Positions 39,550 to 49,052 of a stretch of 64,000 nt of DNA are shown here, piece by piece. The stretch lies in contig JAAVFI010000062.1 in NCBI GenBank assembly GCA_014800815.1, positions 20,443 to 84,442 of the forward strand, read 5' to 3'. How positions within the stretch are numbered: position 1 is the first letter of the stretch; every line of letters begins with the position of its first letter. Source of the stretch: Bacteroidales bacterium. GTDB lineage: Bacteria; Bacteroidota; Bacteroidia; Bacteroidales; Muribaculaceae. A model generated the notes under the pieces. The model ran no database searches, was not told where the DNA came from, and worked only from the letters and a program-made list of their open reading frames with translations. The position numbers and the translations under genes were made by a program.

Positions 39550-39665
39550 GGTCTTATAGCTCAGTTGGTTGCATCGGAAAGATTCGCTTCGCTCATCTTT
39601 CCGATGCCGTAGAGAGCACCTGACTCATAATCAGGGAGTCCTTGGTTCAAGCCCAAGTGGGACCA
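39550..39665 (+). tRNA. Second tRNA(CAT) copy with about 43-nt hairpin insertion in the D-loop (interrupted tRNA / possible pseudo-tRNA)
   Basis: GGTCTTATAGCTCAGTTGG + GCATCGGAAAGAT-tcgcttcgctc-ATCTTTCCGATGC + AGAGCACCTGACTCATAATCAGG...TGGGACCA; 3' 54 bp identical to the tRNA at 34924. Confidence 0.85.
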
Positions 39666-39673
39666 CTTAAAGT

Positions 39674-39712
39674 TAAATAGCAATATTCAAATCGGATATT
39701 GCTATTTTTGTT
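39674..39712 (+). terminator. Terminator after interrupted tRNA
   Basis: AAATAGCAATAT ... ATATTGCTATTT followed by T-rich tract. Confidence 0.65.
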
Positions 39713-39887
39713 TTTATACCCAACCCTCCGTACCTGACTAATCACATAATCTTGAAATACACCAAATAGTCATACTGTATTACTACAACCGCCACCTCCA
39801 TTATCTAAATATGCTTCCTTAATAGCAAACTGTTGAAGAACCTTTCTTTTATATTGTCTAATCCCTATAATACTGTAAATTTGTAAT

Positions 39888-40130
39888 AATGATTACTATT
39901 GACGATATAAAGGCACTGATTGCTTCGGATGAGTCGCGCACTCCGTAACTAAAGAAGAGTACCGGCGAACTGAAAGACGGTATGCATGCGGCGTGCGCAT
40001 TTCTGAACACAGAGTGCGGATGGCTGATTTTCGGCATCACCCCGAAGTCGCTGAAGATTGTCGGTCAGCAAGTGACTGATGATGCTAAAGAACAATAAGA
40101 ATCTTTATAATCGCAGCTGACACTTGAGAA
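39888..40130 (+). pseudogene. Remnant of AlbA_2/divergent-AAA-4 domain protein
   Basis: MITIDDIKALIASDESRTP*LKKSTGELKDGMHAACAFLNTECGWLIFGITPKSLKIVGQQVTDDAKEQ* with internal stops. Confidence 0.65.
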
Positions 40131-40265
40131 AAAAATTGCGGGCTATGACAAGGTCGATTACGATTGTTTCGGCAGAGCAGAGCGATGAAATAATCAAGGC
40201 TCTCACAGAAAGAGGTAGGCACCGAATGAGGCTATTTCGCGATTTAAGCTTTTCTATGCTGTCCG

Positions 40266-40934
40266 TCAGTTTAGGTACATCAGATATTTTACTTTCACGG
40301 CATAGTTGCGCACGATGCGACTTAGGTTTTCTAAGCCGTTGGCAGAATCATAGGCGATGCAGTCGCTGATTGCCGGACTGATATCCACGATTTCGATGGG
40401 ACTCGGTGAGGAGCCTCCAGTGCTGGCGGCTATTATCTCGACCTTGGCTTTTGCATCAGCCATAGCGGCTTCAAGACCCTTACGTTCATAGCGCTCCATA
40501 TTGGAGTTATCGGCCTTCACGATATTGACGCAGGCAACTCCCTTACGTTGTAGGTCATCGCATATTTTCTGGAGCTGTGTCATGTTGCTGACAGTTACTC
40601 TAAGTCGCTCGGTCATGAGGAAATTTGACGATTTGTTCTGGTTGAGATAGTTACCTACATCGCTCACTGAGATGTCAGATTCCGAGACTCCGCCCTTCAC
40701 AAGTGTCTTTATCACGTCCTTTTCGATATCAGAAAGCTTCACGACAGTGCTATCACCGAAGAGCATCTTCGATTTATAGTATTCCTCTAACCCGATCTCT
40801 ATAGTTACGCGGTCGGGGAGGATGTTTTGGGTGGCAGTACCTGTTACCTCTACGGTACACGTAGATTGAGCCTTAAGAGAGAATGGCATTCCGGCTAATA
40901 GCAGGATGATCAGCGACAGGAGATTTCTTTTCAT
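40266..40934 (-). CDS. SIMPL domain (DUF541) periplasmic protein
   Basis: Signal peptide; TCTVEVTGTATQNILPDRVTIEIGLEEYYKS; AMADAKAKVEIIAASTG. Confidence 0.8.
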   Translation of the reverse strand: MKRNLLSLIILLLAGMPFSLKAQSTCTVEVTGTATQNILPDRVTIEIGLEEYYKSKMLFGDSTVVKLSDIEKDVIKTLVKGGVSESDISVSDVGNYLNQNKSSNFLMTERLRVTVSNMTQLQKICDDLQRKGVACVNIVKADNSNMERYERKGLEAAMADAKAKVEIIAASTGGSSPSPIEIVDISPAISDCIAYDSANGLENLSRIVRNYAVKVKYLMYLN

Positions 40935-41377
40935 ATATTCTGTTTTTTAGTATTTGTTCATATATCTAAACAAATTGTCCGGGAGTTAGTTGGGATTTAC
41001 AATATTCTTGGTATTTAATTTATTATTGTCACTAAGTAATGGCTACTTTACATCATATTAAGTATGAGAATCGTCTTAGAGCATAAGAGCCACAATAATA
41101 CACTTGGGTATGAGATTCCCTTTGATACAATTATAGAATAAAAGGAATATTTTGGATCATCACCATATGCAGGTTCAAATCGAGTCCAAAACATTTGTTA
41201 TATATTTATTAGGCGAATTCTCTATAACAGTCAAGGAGCAGAGATTAAAAAAGCAAATGTCAATCGGAGTCACCACCTCCGAAGCATTAATTTAGTAGAA
41301 TGAGGGATACAAGTATCTCAGAACTTTTACGTAAATTTGTAGTGAGGTTATTTGGGCCTAAGGATATAAACTTAGAA

Positions 41378-41440
41378 ACGTCAACTTAAGGACATCTATT
41401 AAAAACATCAAATTATAAACGTCTACTTAAAAAACGTCTG
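41378..41440 (+). repeat. Five imperfect ~14-bp direct repeats (ACRTCNNNTTAA-like)
   Basis: ACGTC/ACATC at 41378, 41392, 41405, 41419, 41434. Confidence 0.5.
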
Positions 41441-41535
41441 CTCAAAGAAATTAGCTTAAAGGCAACAACTTTAACAAGCGACATTCACTCAGAGCCTCAC
41501 ACCAATCTTAAAGCTAATTATCAAATTAACAAATC

Positions 41536-42417
41536 ATGAAAAAATATTGTTTGATCATTGCAATGGCATTAGCACTCTTTCAAAATGCCAACGCACAATC
41601 CAACGCAGGGAAATATATTGAAGACCTTACATTGGAAAGTAAATACCTTAAAGGAACACGCCATTATTCAGTATACCTTCCCGCTGACTATCAAGTGTCG
41701 GAACGCACCTACCCTGTTCTATATCTCTTGCACGGTGCAGGCGACAACCATACCAGCTGGGAACAATTTGGCGAAGTACGCCAAATTGCCGACAAAGCAA
41801 TCGCCGATGGAGATGCTACCCCGATGATCTTTGTAATGCCCGATGCCCACGAGGGATATTTCAATGAATTAGACAATTCCTGGCATGGAGAAGACTTCTT
41901 CTTCAAGGAACTGATTCCTCATATAGAAAAAAACTACAGAGTAAAGACCAACAAACAGTATCGCGCTGTGGCAGGACTTTCCATGGGTGGCGGCGGCTCC
42001 ATAGGTTACGCTCTGCGTCATCCCGATATGTTCTCGGCAGTTTGTCCGCTTAGTGCGGCTCCCGGTTCCGCCACCTACGATGAATTTATCGAACGCTCTT
42101 ACCGTCGCATAGGCAAGGAACGCACCGACCGTCAGCCAAAGAAAACACTCGACTCAACATATATCGAAACCAATCTCATCGAGAAATTCCGCTCACTTGA
42201 TGCCGATCAATTGGAAAAAGTACGTAAGCTAAACTGGTATTTCGACTGCGGCGATGATGATCACCTGAGCATACGTTTAGGAGGAATGCGAGAAGCCATG
42301 GACGATAAGAAAATCAATCATGAATACCGCATACGCGATGGTCGCCATAACTGGGAATATTGGAGAGGATCATTGCCTGAGGTGCTGAAATTCGTTTCAA
42401 AAAGCTTCCACAGATAA
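41536..42417 (+). CDS. Secreted alpha/beta-hydrolase esterase (esterase D / feruloyl-esterase-like)
   Basis: Signal peptide; YPVLYLLHGAGDNHTSW; AGLSMGGGGSIGYALRHPDMFSAVCPLSAA; DGRHNWEYW. Confidence 0.88.
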   Translation: MKKYCLIIAMALALFQNANAQSNAGKYIEDLTLESKYLKGTRHYSVYLPADYQVSERTYPVLYLLHGAGDNHTSWEQFGEVRQIADKAIADGDATPMIFVMPDAHEGYFNELDNSWHGEDFFFKELIPHIEKNYRVKTNKQYRAVAGLSMGGGGSIGYALRHPDMFSAVCPLSAAPGSATYDEFIERSYRRIGKERTDRQPKKTLDSTYIETNLIEKFRSLDADQLEKVRKLNWYFDCGDDDHLSIRLGGMREAMDDKKINHEYRIRDGRHNWEYWRGSLPEVLKFVSKSFHR

Positions 42418-42589
42418 TTGGTAAGTGTTAACTCAAGTACACATTATAGAGGTTGCAATTTATTACTGTTCGCTAAATATTTTTGAGGAATTGAAAAATT
42501 AGGGCTGGTTCCATTTGTAGGAGTCAGCCCTAAATGATTATTTTGGTGTCGCAAAACAAATCATCAATAACCATGGGCAAAAGTAGTAA

Positions 42590-43280
42590 TTTCTTCGGAC
42601 TGCCGCCGCAACGGTACGGAAGATTGGATAAAACAGCTCAGGATCATTGATTCCACGACCATTACTTTGTTCTCCAATGCTATTTTTAAGGGTGTGGTCG
42701 ACATCCCAAGACCGGGAAGAAGAAAGGCGGCATCAAGGAACACTCTGTAATACACACCAACGAGGGTGTTCCATGCGATGTACAGTTCACTTCGGCGGCG
42801 ACCAACGACTCGTTCATGCTTGCTCCAAGCCATTACCTTCACAGCGAGATAGTGGCACTTGACCGCGCATATGTCAACTATGCCAAATTCGAGAAACTGA
42901 CTGACCGTAGCATGATATATGTCACCAAAATGAAGAAAAATCTCAATTATGAGGTGCTTGTAGACTATATGCATAAGAACGCGCAGGGCCTTATGGAATA
43001 CCGTGAGCAAGTTGTGGTCTTCCGAAAAGACGGAATGATACTTCTATGGCGAGAGCGCCAATGCCATAAAGATTCAGATATGGGTCACACTCATTGCCAA
43101 TCTGCTACTCTCGGTTCTGCAAAGTACGCTGCAAAGGCGTTGGAGCTTCTCGGGGCTGGCGACTATCGTCAGAATAGTACTGATGTATTACCTGAATCTC
43201 GAAAAGTTTCTCAATCAGCCCGATGCGGACCTGAAAATAATGCTTGCCGAAGCATCCGAATCTCCACCGGAAGACTCTGA
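42590..43280 (+). mobile_element. Degenerate IS4-like transposase remnant
   Basis: Frameshifted reading RNGTEDWIKQLRIIDSTTITLFSNAIFKGV / KTGKKKGGIKEHSVIHTNEGVPCDVQFTSAATNDSFMLAPSHYLHSEIVALDRAYVNYAKFEKLTDRSMIYVTKMKKNLNYEV. Confidence 0.75.
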
Positions 43281-43389
43281 AAATTGCTGAGGGGGCTTGT
43301 CGCATATAAAAAGTAAGCCCAACTTCTACCATTCAAGAAGTTGGACTCGCCTTTTTATGGTTTAGAAGACAGTAATAGTTTTGAGCAAC

Positions 43390-43460
43390 TGACTCTCCGT
43401 GTCTATTTATTGGCAGGGAGTCCTTGGTCCAAGTCCGGATTCCAACGAATTCGGATTTTT
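43390..43460 (+). other. tRNA-like 3' remnant followed by terminator hairpin
   Basis: GAGCAACTGACTCT... CAGGGAGTCCTTGGTCCAAGTCC resembles tRNA arms; TCCGGATT-ccaacg-AATTCGGA then TTTTTTG. Confidence 0.4.
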
Positions 43461-43558
43461 TGTTTACGGGCATATCATACAACTAAAGGGCTTACTCCTG
43501 CAAGAGATGCCACCTCAAATTTTATTCTGCCTCAAAAAGTTTTATCGGACAGCAATAA

Positions 43559-46069
43559 TTAAATTTTGAAGCGTGAGATGTTGCCATACTCAACCAATTG
43601 CTTAATATAGTCTTCGATTTCCTTGTCATCCCAAAGTCTCTTTCCTTCCGAATCACGTTGCTTCCTCAACGAAATCGCTAATAAAGAGTATTCATTTTCG
43701 AGAGTTGTTGCAAACACTCCTTTATCATCAGTGTTAACGGTAACGGGTAAATGATGCCCTTTACCATTTCCCGGGGTATGAAGCTTGAAAATCGGAAGTT
43801 CAGAATATAATGTAAATGGCCCTATTTTGAAATTTGAAGATGGATTGGTCTCTATGATTATACCACGATGCTCGACTTTTTCCACTAAATGCTCTTGAAT
43901 CTGATTTACATCTTTCCAAAAGTTCCTTGGGAACTCAAATATTTGAGTTTTAGCTCCTTCAGAGGATGTTTCACTTGAGAAGAGATAAGTGTCTAAAATC
44001 TGTTCTTTTGCAGTCGTATTTTTTTTGCTTTTAAGAGGCTCAACATTACCCAGCCCTCTCATTTTCATGGCTTCCCAATAATGGTAGGCTGAGAGTTTTT
44101 GGCTTTTATATACATACCCCAATGATTCTGATAGTTCTTCAAAATGTTTTTCAATGAAAAGCTGTGTCTCAGGTTGAAGAGATATATTCCATTCGAGAGC
44201 CCTAAATTTCAGCCAAACTATATTATCCAGCAATACCTGCTTAGGCATAATCCCACAATTATGTCTTTCAGTATAATATTTTCTGGAGTCAACTCCTAAC
44301 GCCAATGCATGACCTAAGCGATTGGTAGTGGATAACTGTAGAAATTCCAAAGCCTCATCGATTGACCTAAGGCCATGAATAAGGTCATAAAAATCTTCTC
44401 CTACATGATATGTAAAATTAGATATTCCTTTTTCTCGCAATTCTTTATATGTCTCTGCAAAAACCTCCGGAGGTGTTAGTAGTTCATTTCCGGCAGCGTC
44501 GACCCCAACGAATAAGATCCCTTTAGTGGTATTATTGGAACGAAATTCCTCAATTAAAATTTTATTATATTCCCTAAGGTTCTTTCTCAAGTTATAAAAT
44601 CTGATTTCACCGTCCTGCTTTTTGACATTATCTGATCTCTTACTAAAATGAGCTATTAATGTCACAGTCGGATTTATATTGTCTTCAAATATTTCTCCTT
44701 TCCCGAAGATGGATTCTCTGAAATTAAGATGTCGTATTTTAGAAATCTCATTCGGCATAACTCTTGCTTCAAAGCTTTTTGGAATAGTGCCTATTATGGA
44801 GGATTGAATTGCGTAAATATATGCGATATCAGTATAAAGTTTTTTTAGATTACATTTGCCCAACTTTTTATTATTGTTAGTTTCATTTCCTAAGGATGCC
44901 ACAAACCTATACTTCATATCTTGATAAGTTTTGAAATTGTTAAAACCAATTAAAGCGTTTGTCTGAACAAATTCACGTCTTACTTTATTCTTAATCAAGA
45001 AATAAAGGAACACCTGAGGCGCAAATTTCCGAAATGGTTCTTTACCACTGAAATAATGACAAAAGAATTTATAAAACAAAGATCTTTCGCCACTTAAAAT
45101 CATAAATGGAGAATCTAAATCTTTAGAAGATTCTGGAATAGTAAATCCATACTCATTCCAATTCAAAATTGCATAGTCATATTTCAGTCCAGATTGTGTC
45201 TTAATTATATGATCGCTTATTTCGGCTAAATTTCCCAAAAATTCATCTTTTAAATTATCCAAAAACTGTTCATCGCTAAAATCTAAAGATGGAGCATCAA
45301 TATTTTCAAGATCTTTATTTAACAGCATAGTAAGAAGTCTCATCCTGATAGCTGCCGCAATCTCTATCCATTCAAGTAAAGTCTTCTTGATATCAGAATA
45401 TCTGGAGACAATATCGTATTCCTGATGTGCGCCTAAGCTAAAAAACAGTCCATTATACTTATCCTGTTTTAAAGAAGTCCAAATATCCGGATGATTCATA
45501 ACGGCTATCCAATTCAAATCGAAAACATCAGTCGATGCGTTCAGATGAGCATGGGTATCACTAAGCGTCTGTGAAAGAATCGTGTTAATTTTAAGATCGT
45601 CATGGCGGATAATATTTGGCCAGCAAAAGGAGTCTCTCTGGTTGTTTATCATGACGTCACGCCGTGCTAAGGAAGGTAAAATAAGCAAATCTTCGCCGGT
45701 AAGGAGTGTAAGGTCGCGCCATCTCAACAAATGACGATAGATTACGCATGGTTGCTTCCCCGATAAATTCAGCAACTTATTTCCACATTTTGCCAAAGGA
45801 ATAAAAACCCTATCATATGCAGTATAACGATCCTTATGGGAATAACCCATATTGCAGTCTTCATCAAGCATTAACTCATCTTCCAGCCAATGTTGCAAGA
45901 TGCCAATTTCACTTTGGGTAAAATTCCTTTCTCTCCATTTTATTGATTCTGTGAGCCTCTCGTAAAAATGAGTATTCCTTTTTTCTATATCCATAACCTC
46001 CGCCTCCGCAATCCATTCAGGTGCGAAGTCATAAAAAAGTACCTTGATTGTCGAACGAAGCAAATCCAT
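43559..46069 (-). CDS. rdrB: RdrB-like large divergent adenosine deaminase (RADAR defence)
   Basis: ADA-superfamily motifs in order: SDTHAHLNAS (HxH), NFTYHVGEDF, TNRLGHALALG, IIIETNPSSNF, PVTVNTDDKGVF; 836 aa; follows a P-loop ATPase gene. Confidence 0.82.
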   Translation of the reverse strand: MDLLRSTIKVLFYDFAPEWIAEAEVMDIEKRNTHFYERLTESIKWRERNFTQSEIGILQHWLEDELMLDEDCNMGYSHKDRYTAYDRVFIPLAKCGNKLLNLSGKQPCVIYRHLLRWRDLTLLTGEDLLILPSLARRDVMINNQRDSFCWPNIIRHDDLKINTILSQTLSDTHAHLNASTDVFDLNWIAVMNHPDIWTSLKQDKYNGLFFSLGAHQEYDIVSRYSDIKKTLLEWIEIAAAIRMRLLTMLLNKDLENIDAPSLDFSDEQFLDNLKDEFLGNLAEISDHIIKTQSGLKYDYAILNWNEYGFTIPESSKDLDSPFMILSGERSLFYKFFCHYFSGKEPFRKFAPQVFLYFLIKNKVRREFVQTNALIGFNNFKTYQDMKYRFVASLGNETNNNKKLGKCNLKKLYTDIAYIYAIQSSIIGTIPKSFEARVMPNEISKIRHLNFRESIFGKGEIFEDNINPTVTLIAHFSKRSDNVKKQDGEIRFYNLRKNLREYNKILIEEFRSNNTTKGILFVGVDAAGNELLTPPEVFAETYKELREKGISNFTYHVGEDFYDLIHGLRSIDEALEFLQLSTTNRLGHALALGVDSRKYYTERHNCGIMPKQVLLDNIVWLKFRALEWNISLQPETQLFIEKHFEELSESLGYVYKSQKLSAYHYWEAMKMRGLGNVEPLKSKKNTTAKEQILDTYLFSSETSSEGAKTQIFEFPRNFWKDVNQIQEHLVEKVEHRGIIIETNPSSNFKIGPFTLYSELPIFKLHTPGNGKGHHLPVTVNTDDKGVFATTLENEYSLLAISLRKQRDSEGKRLWDDKEIEDYIKQLVEYGNISRFKI

Positions 46070-46109
46070 AGCGGTTTAGAACGGCTTTATTTAATTTAAA
46101 AAGATACAA

Positions 46110-49052
46110 TCAGTTTATTTCGAATAGCTTCATCCATAATTCAAGTTGATTACGCTGCCGAGATGTTTGAAGCACTTCAATAATCTTTTCGACATTGTAA
46201 TTCACAATTTTCCCAGCTTCAGTTCTTTTAATTACATCTGAAACAGCAAGTCCCTTGATTTCGTTCGTATATTGATTAAGCAGTCTATTATAGACAGATT
46301 TATTGTCACCAATATAATCGGGACCGAAGTACTCAAGTAATTTTGAGATGAGAGCTGTTTTCTGCTTATCTGTCAGAACAGTTTTAACCGGTTTTGATGA
46401 TGATTTTTCTTGTTTCCTTTTTTGTTGCTCATCATTTTCATTTTTCCTTTTGTGCTCAACATAATCAAAAATATCATTAAAGATTTTCTTGATTTGTTGG
46501 TTTATCTTTTCTTCCCTGTTTTTGCCAATTATATTTACCACTTTTTCTCCAAGTTTATTATTTGCAAGTTCGCTGATAAAATTAGATAATGGCTTCAGGA
46601 AATTATATACGATCATATGGCTATCGTTCGCATTATAACTACGCGAATGGGTACGCTTCTCGCTGTTGAAGATATTACCATAAAATTTTATTATTTTGTC
46701 AATGCCTGTATGGTCGTGATCCTCAAATCTTTGACCAACAGCATTTGCAAAAATTGCAGAGATCACCTCACCATTTCGCAAAATAGAATCAGACATAAGA
46801 CAGTGTAATCTCCCAGCGTCAGAATCATGAGCTATATGCATGCGGTGCTCTATTGAGTTATCTATAAGTTCACTCAATAGAGAGAAACTGTGACTCAGAG
46901 AGAAAGAGTACATCGAATCTACAATTTGATTAAACCGTTTATAACAAAATTCCGGATTGGTCAAGTTGTAGAATGGAGCCATTATATCGAAAGCATAATA
47001 ACCTGTATTTAAATTAAATTCAGCAAAAGCCGCAGCCCTTGAACCTTGTCGGAAGTCTTCTTTTCCAAGATAAAAATTGTTCAAATCTGATGAACTCACA
47101 GATCTACTTATGAAGAGTATAAAAAACTCAGCCAATCGATATTTGCTTTCATCAGATATTAGTTCTTCCGTGAGGTCTGCTTCTTTTAGCTTCTTTTCCT
47201 CCTCTGATATCGTTTTATTTTCTTTAAGAGCATTTAATTCAGCTTGTTTATCATCGTATGTTGCAATTATTTTATTGCAATAACTCAAAAGAGAATTCAA
47301 AGAATTATCCTTATCTTTTTTATCACTGCCATTTATGATTCTTTTGTCAAAGTGAAAGAAGCGGCTTGTATCTGTTGGAAGCAGTTCTCCCGGCAAATAT
47401 GTAAAATATGCACCATTAATTAAAGTCTGGAGATCATTAGTAAAATCAAACCGATGATCCACTTGATAAAGGCCAATGACATCTGCGTTGACTTGGTGTT
47501 TCGAATCATCATACAACTCGAATGTGACAACATCATAAGCTTCATATAGCATTATTGAATACAGACTCTTGATAAAGAAAATCATTTTCTCCTTATTGAC
47601 ATCCATATGGTCAAGACTCAATAGGTTGATGATATAAAATACATCTCCTACCGATACATTGTAGCTGAAATTGTCACCATATGTGATCTCACTGATAGAA
47701 TCACTTATAAGCTTAACAGTATTGCTACCTCCGGCATTGTATTTTCTAAGTAATTCATGATCGAACGTAACTTTCAGCCATGTTACAATGGATTTATTTA
47801 AGACTGTATTCTGTGTATCGTCCACCCATTCTATAATCTTGACTCTATATTTTTCCGGAAGCTGTTTTGACCAAGTATAGTAGAAATAATTTTTGAAAGT
47901 ACTCTTATTTGATAATAATATATCTTGTTGGGTATTCTGATCGGTTATCTCCTCCATTGCATAAAGCATACCGAGCATTGACATAAGCTGGCGAAGATTA
48001 TTAGGAACAATTAAGGATACACCACCCTTACTATTGTAGAACAGAAAACGTGTTTTTCTAAAAATTATCTGTACAATGGCATCTTTGATTGTTTTATATT
48101 CCTCTATTGTTTGCGATGAATTGCCGGAAATATTTTTAACCCTAAGTCTCTGTCCACATATTCCATACACAGAAGGCATATGTATTCTGATAGCTATAGG
48201 CAGGAGCTTGATTAGATACTTCTGAGCCATGTCTTCAAATTTGGGCAAACTACTATGGAATATTCGCCCTTTGACACTATTTGAAATACCTATAGCAATA
48301 ACTTGCTCAAGTTGCTCAAAGTTGACTGCCATCATCACTATACATTTTGAGCATGAAAGATATTTACGTATTTGTTCACACATCTCATACGCTTCTGACA
48401 TATTCATATCAATATCATCTATCGTAATCAAGAGTTTATCTTTGCTCACAAATTTTAAGAAACCATCGAATAGATCCTTAAGCTGAATCTTCAAATCAAT
48501 CGCTGATGCAAGAGAGTCAAGCTCCGTCAATTCGGAATAAGATGCTTCAGAATTCTTATGGAGATTAAATACACTACGCTTTACTTTTTCAAAGCAAGAC
48601 GACAAATTCCTGTAAGCAATACGGTCAAGAGATACACCTTGTGCTTTTGCCTCTTTCTTTAACGTTCCATATAGATTACCGATAACAACTTCCAGAAGGT
48701 TATGATCTGTATCAAAAAACGAAGGGTCTATTATGTCAAGTTTATGGAATTGAGTAGCTTCAATTTTCTTACATCCGCTATTATCCAAGAATAACTTAGC
48801 CTCATCCTTGCGTTTTATATTAGGACTATTGACAGAGGTTATTATCTCACTTACTGTCTGCATACATGATGTCTTCCCCTCTCCTCTGTCTCCGCAAAAA
48901 CATACTATTTGTGGCGTATCTTCTAATGGAGACACTAAGTAGCTATCTATAAGACGTAATGCTTTTCGATATTGAGAAGCAAAAATAGAACTATCATAAC
49001 ATTCATGTTCAACAATACGACTGCCTTCTTGACCAATATTATATACCAGCAT
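46110..49052 (-). CDS. rdrA: RdrA-like P-loop ATPase (RADAR defence)
   Basis: Walker A CFCGDRGEGKTSCMQ; Walker B KLLITIDDIDMN; 980 aa; 40 bp upstream of the deaminase gene on the same strand. Confidence 0.8.
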   Translation of the reverse strand: MLVYNIGQEGSRIVEHECYDSSIFASQYRKALRLIDSYLVSPLEDTPQIVCFCGDRGEGKTSCMQTVSEIITSVNSPNIKRKDEAKLFLDNSGCKKIEATQFHKLDIIDPSFFDTDHNLLEVVIGNLYGTLKKEAKAQGVSLDRIAYRNLSSCFEKVKRSVFNLHKNSEASYSELTELDSLASAIDLKIQLKDLFDGFLKFVSKDKLLITIDDIDMNMSEAYEMCEQIRKYLSCSKCIVMMAVNFEQLEQVIAIGISNSVKGRIFHSSLPKFEDMAQKYLIKLLPIAIRIHMPSVYGICGQRLRVKNISGNSSQTIEEYKTIKDAIVQIIFRKTRFLFYNSKGGVSLIVPNNLRQLMSMLGMLYAMEEITDQNTQQDILLSNKSTFKNYFYYTWSKQLPEKYRVKIIEWVDDTQNTVLNKSIVTWLKVTFDHELLRKYNAGGSNTVKLISDSISEITYGDNFSYNVSVGDVFYIINLLSLDHMDVNKEKMIFFIKSLYSIMLYEAYDVVTFELYDDSKHQVNADVIGLYQVDHRFDFTNDLQTLINGAYFTYLPGELLPTDTSRFFHFDKRIINGSDKKDKDNSLNSLLSYCNKIIATYDDKQAELNALKENKTISEEEKKLKEADLTEELISDESKYRLAEFFILFISRSVSSSDLNNFYLGKEDFRQGSRAAAFAEFNLNTGYYAFDIMAPFYNLTNPEFCYKRFNQIVDSMYSFSLSHSFSLLSELIDNSIEHRMHIAHDSDAGRLHCLMSDSILRNGEVISAIFANAVGQRFEDHDHTGIDKIIKFYGNIFNSEKRTHSRSYNANDSHMIVYNFLKPLSNFISELANNKLGEKVVNIIGKNREEKINQQIKKIFNDIFDYVEHKRKNENDEQQKRKQEKSSSKPVKTVLTDKQKTALISKLLEYFGPDYIGDNKSVYNRLLNQYTNEIKGLAVSDVIKRTEAGKIVNYNVEKIIEVLQTSRQRNQLELWMKLFEIN

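Noticed and set aside
42564-43010. 148-aa minus-strand ORF
   Set aside because: Antisense to the IS4-like transposase remnant, which shows real family motifs on the + strand.
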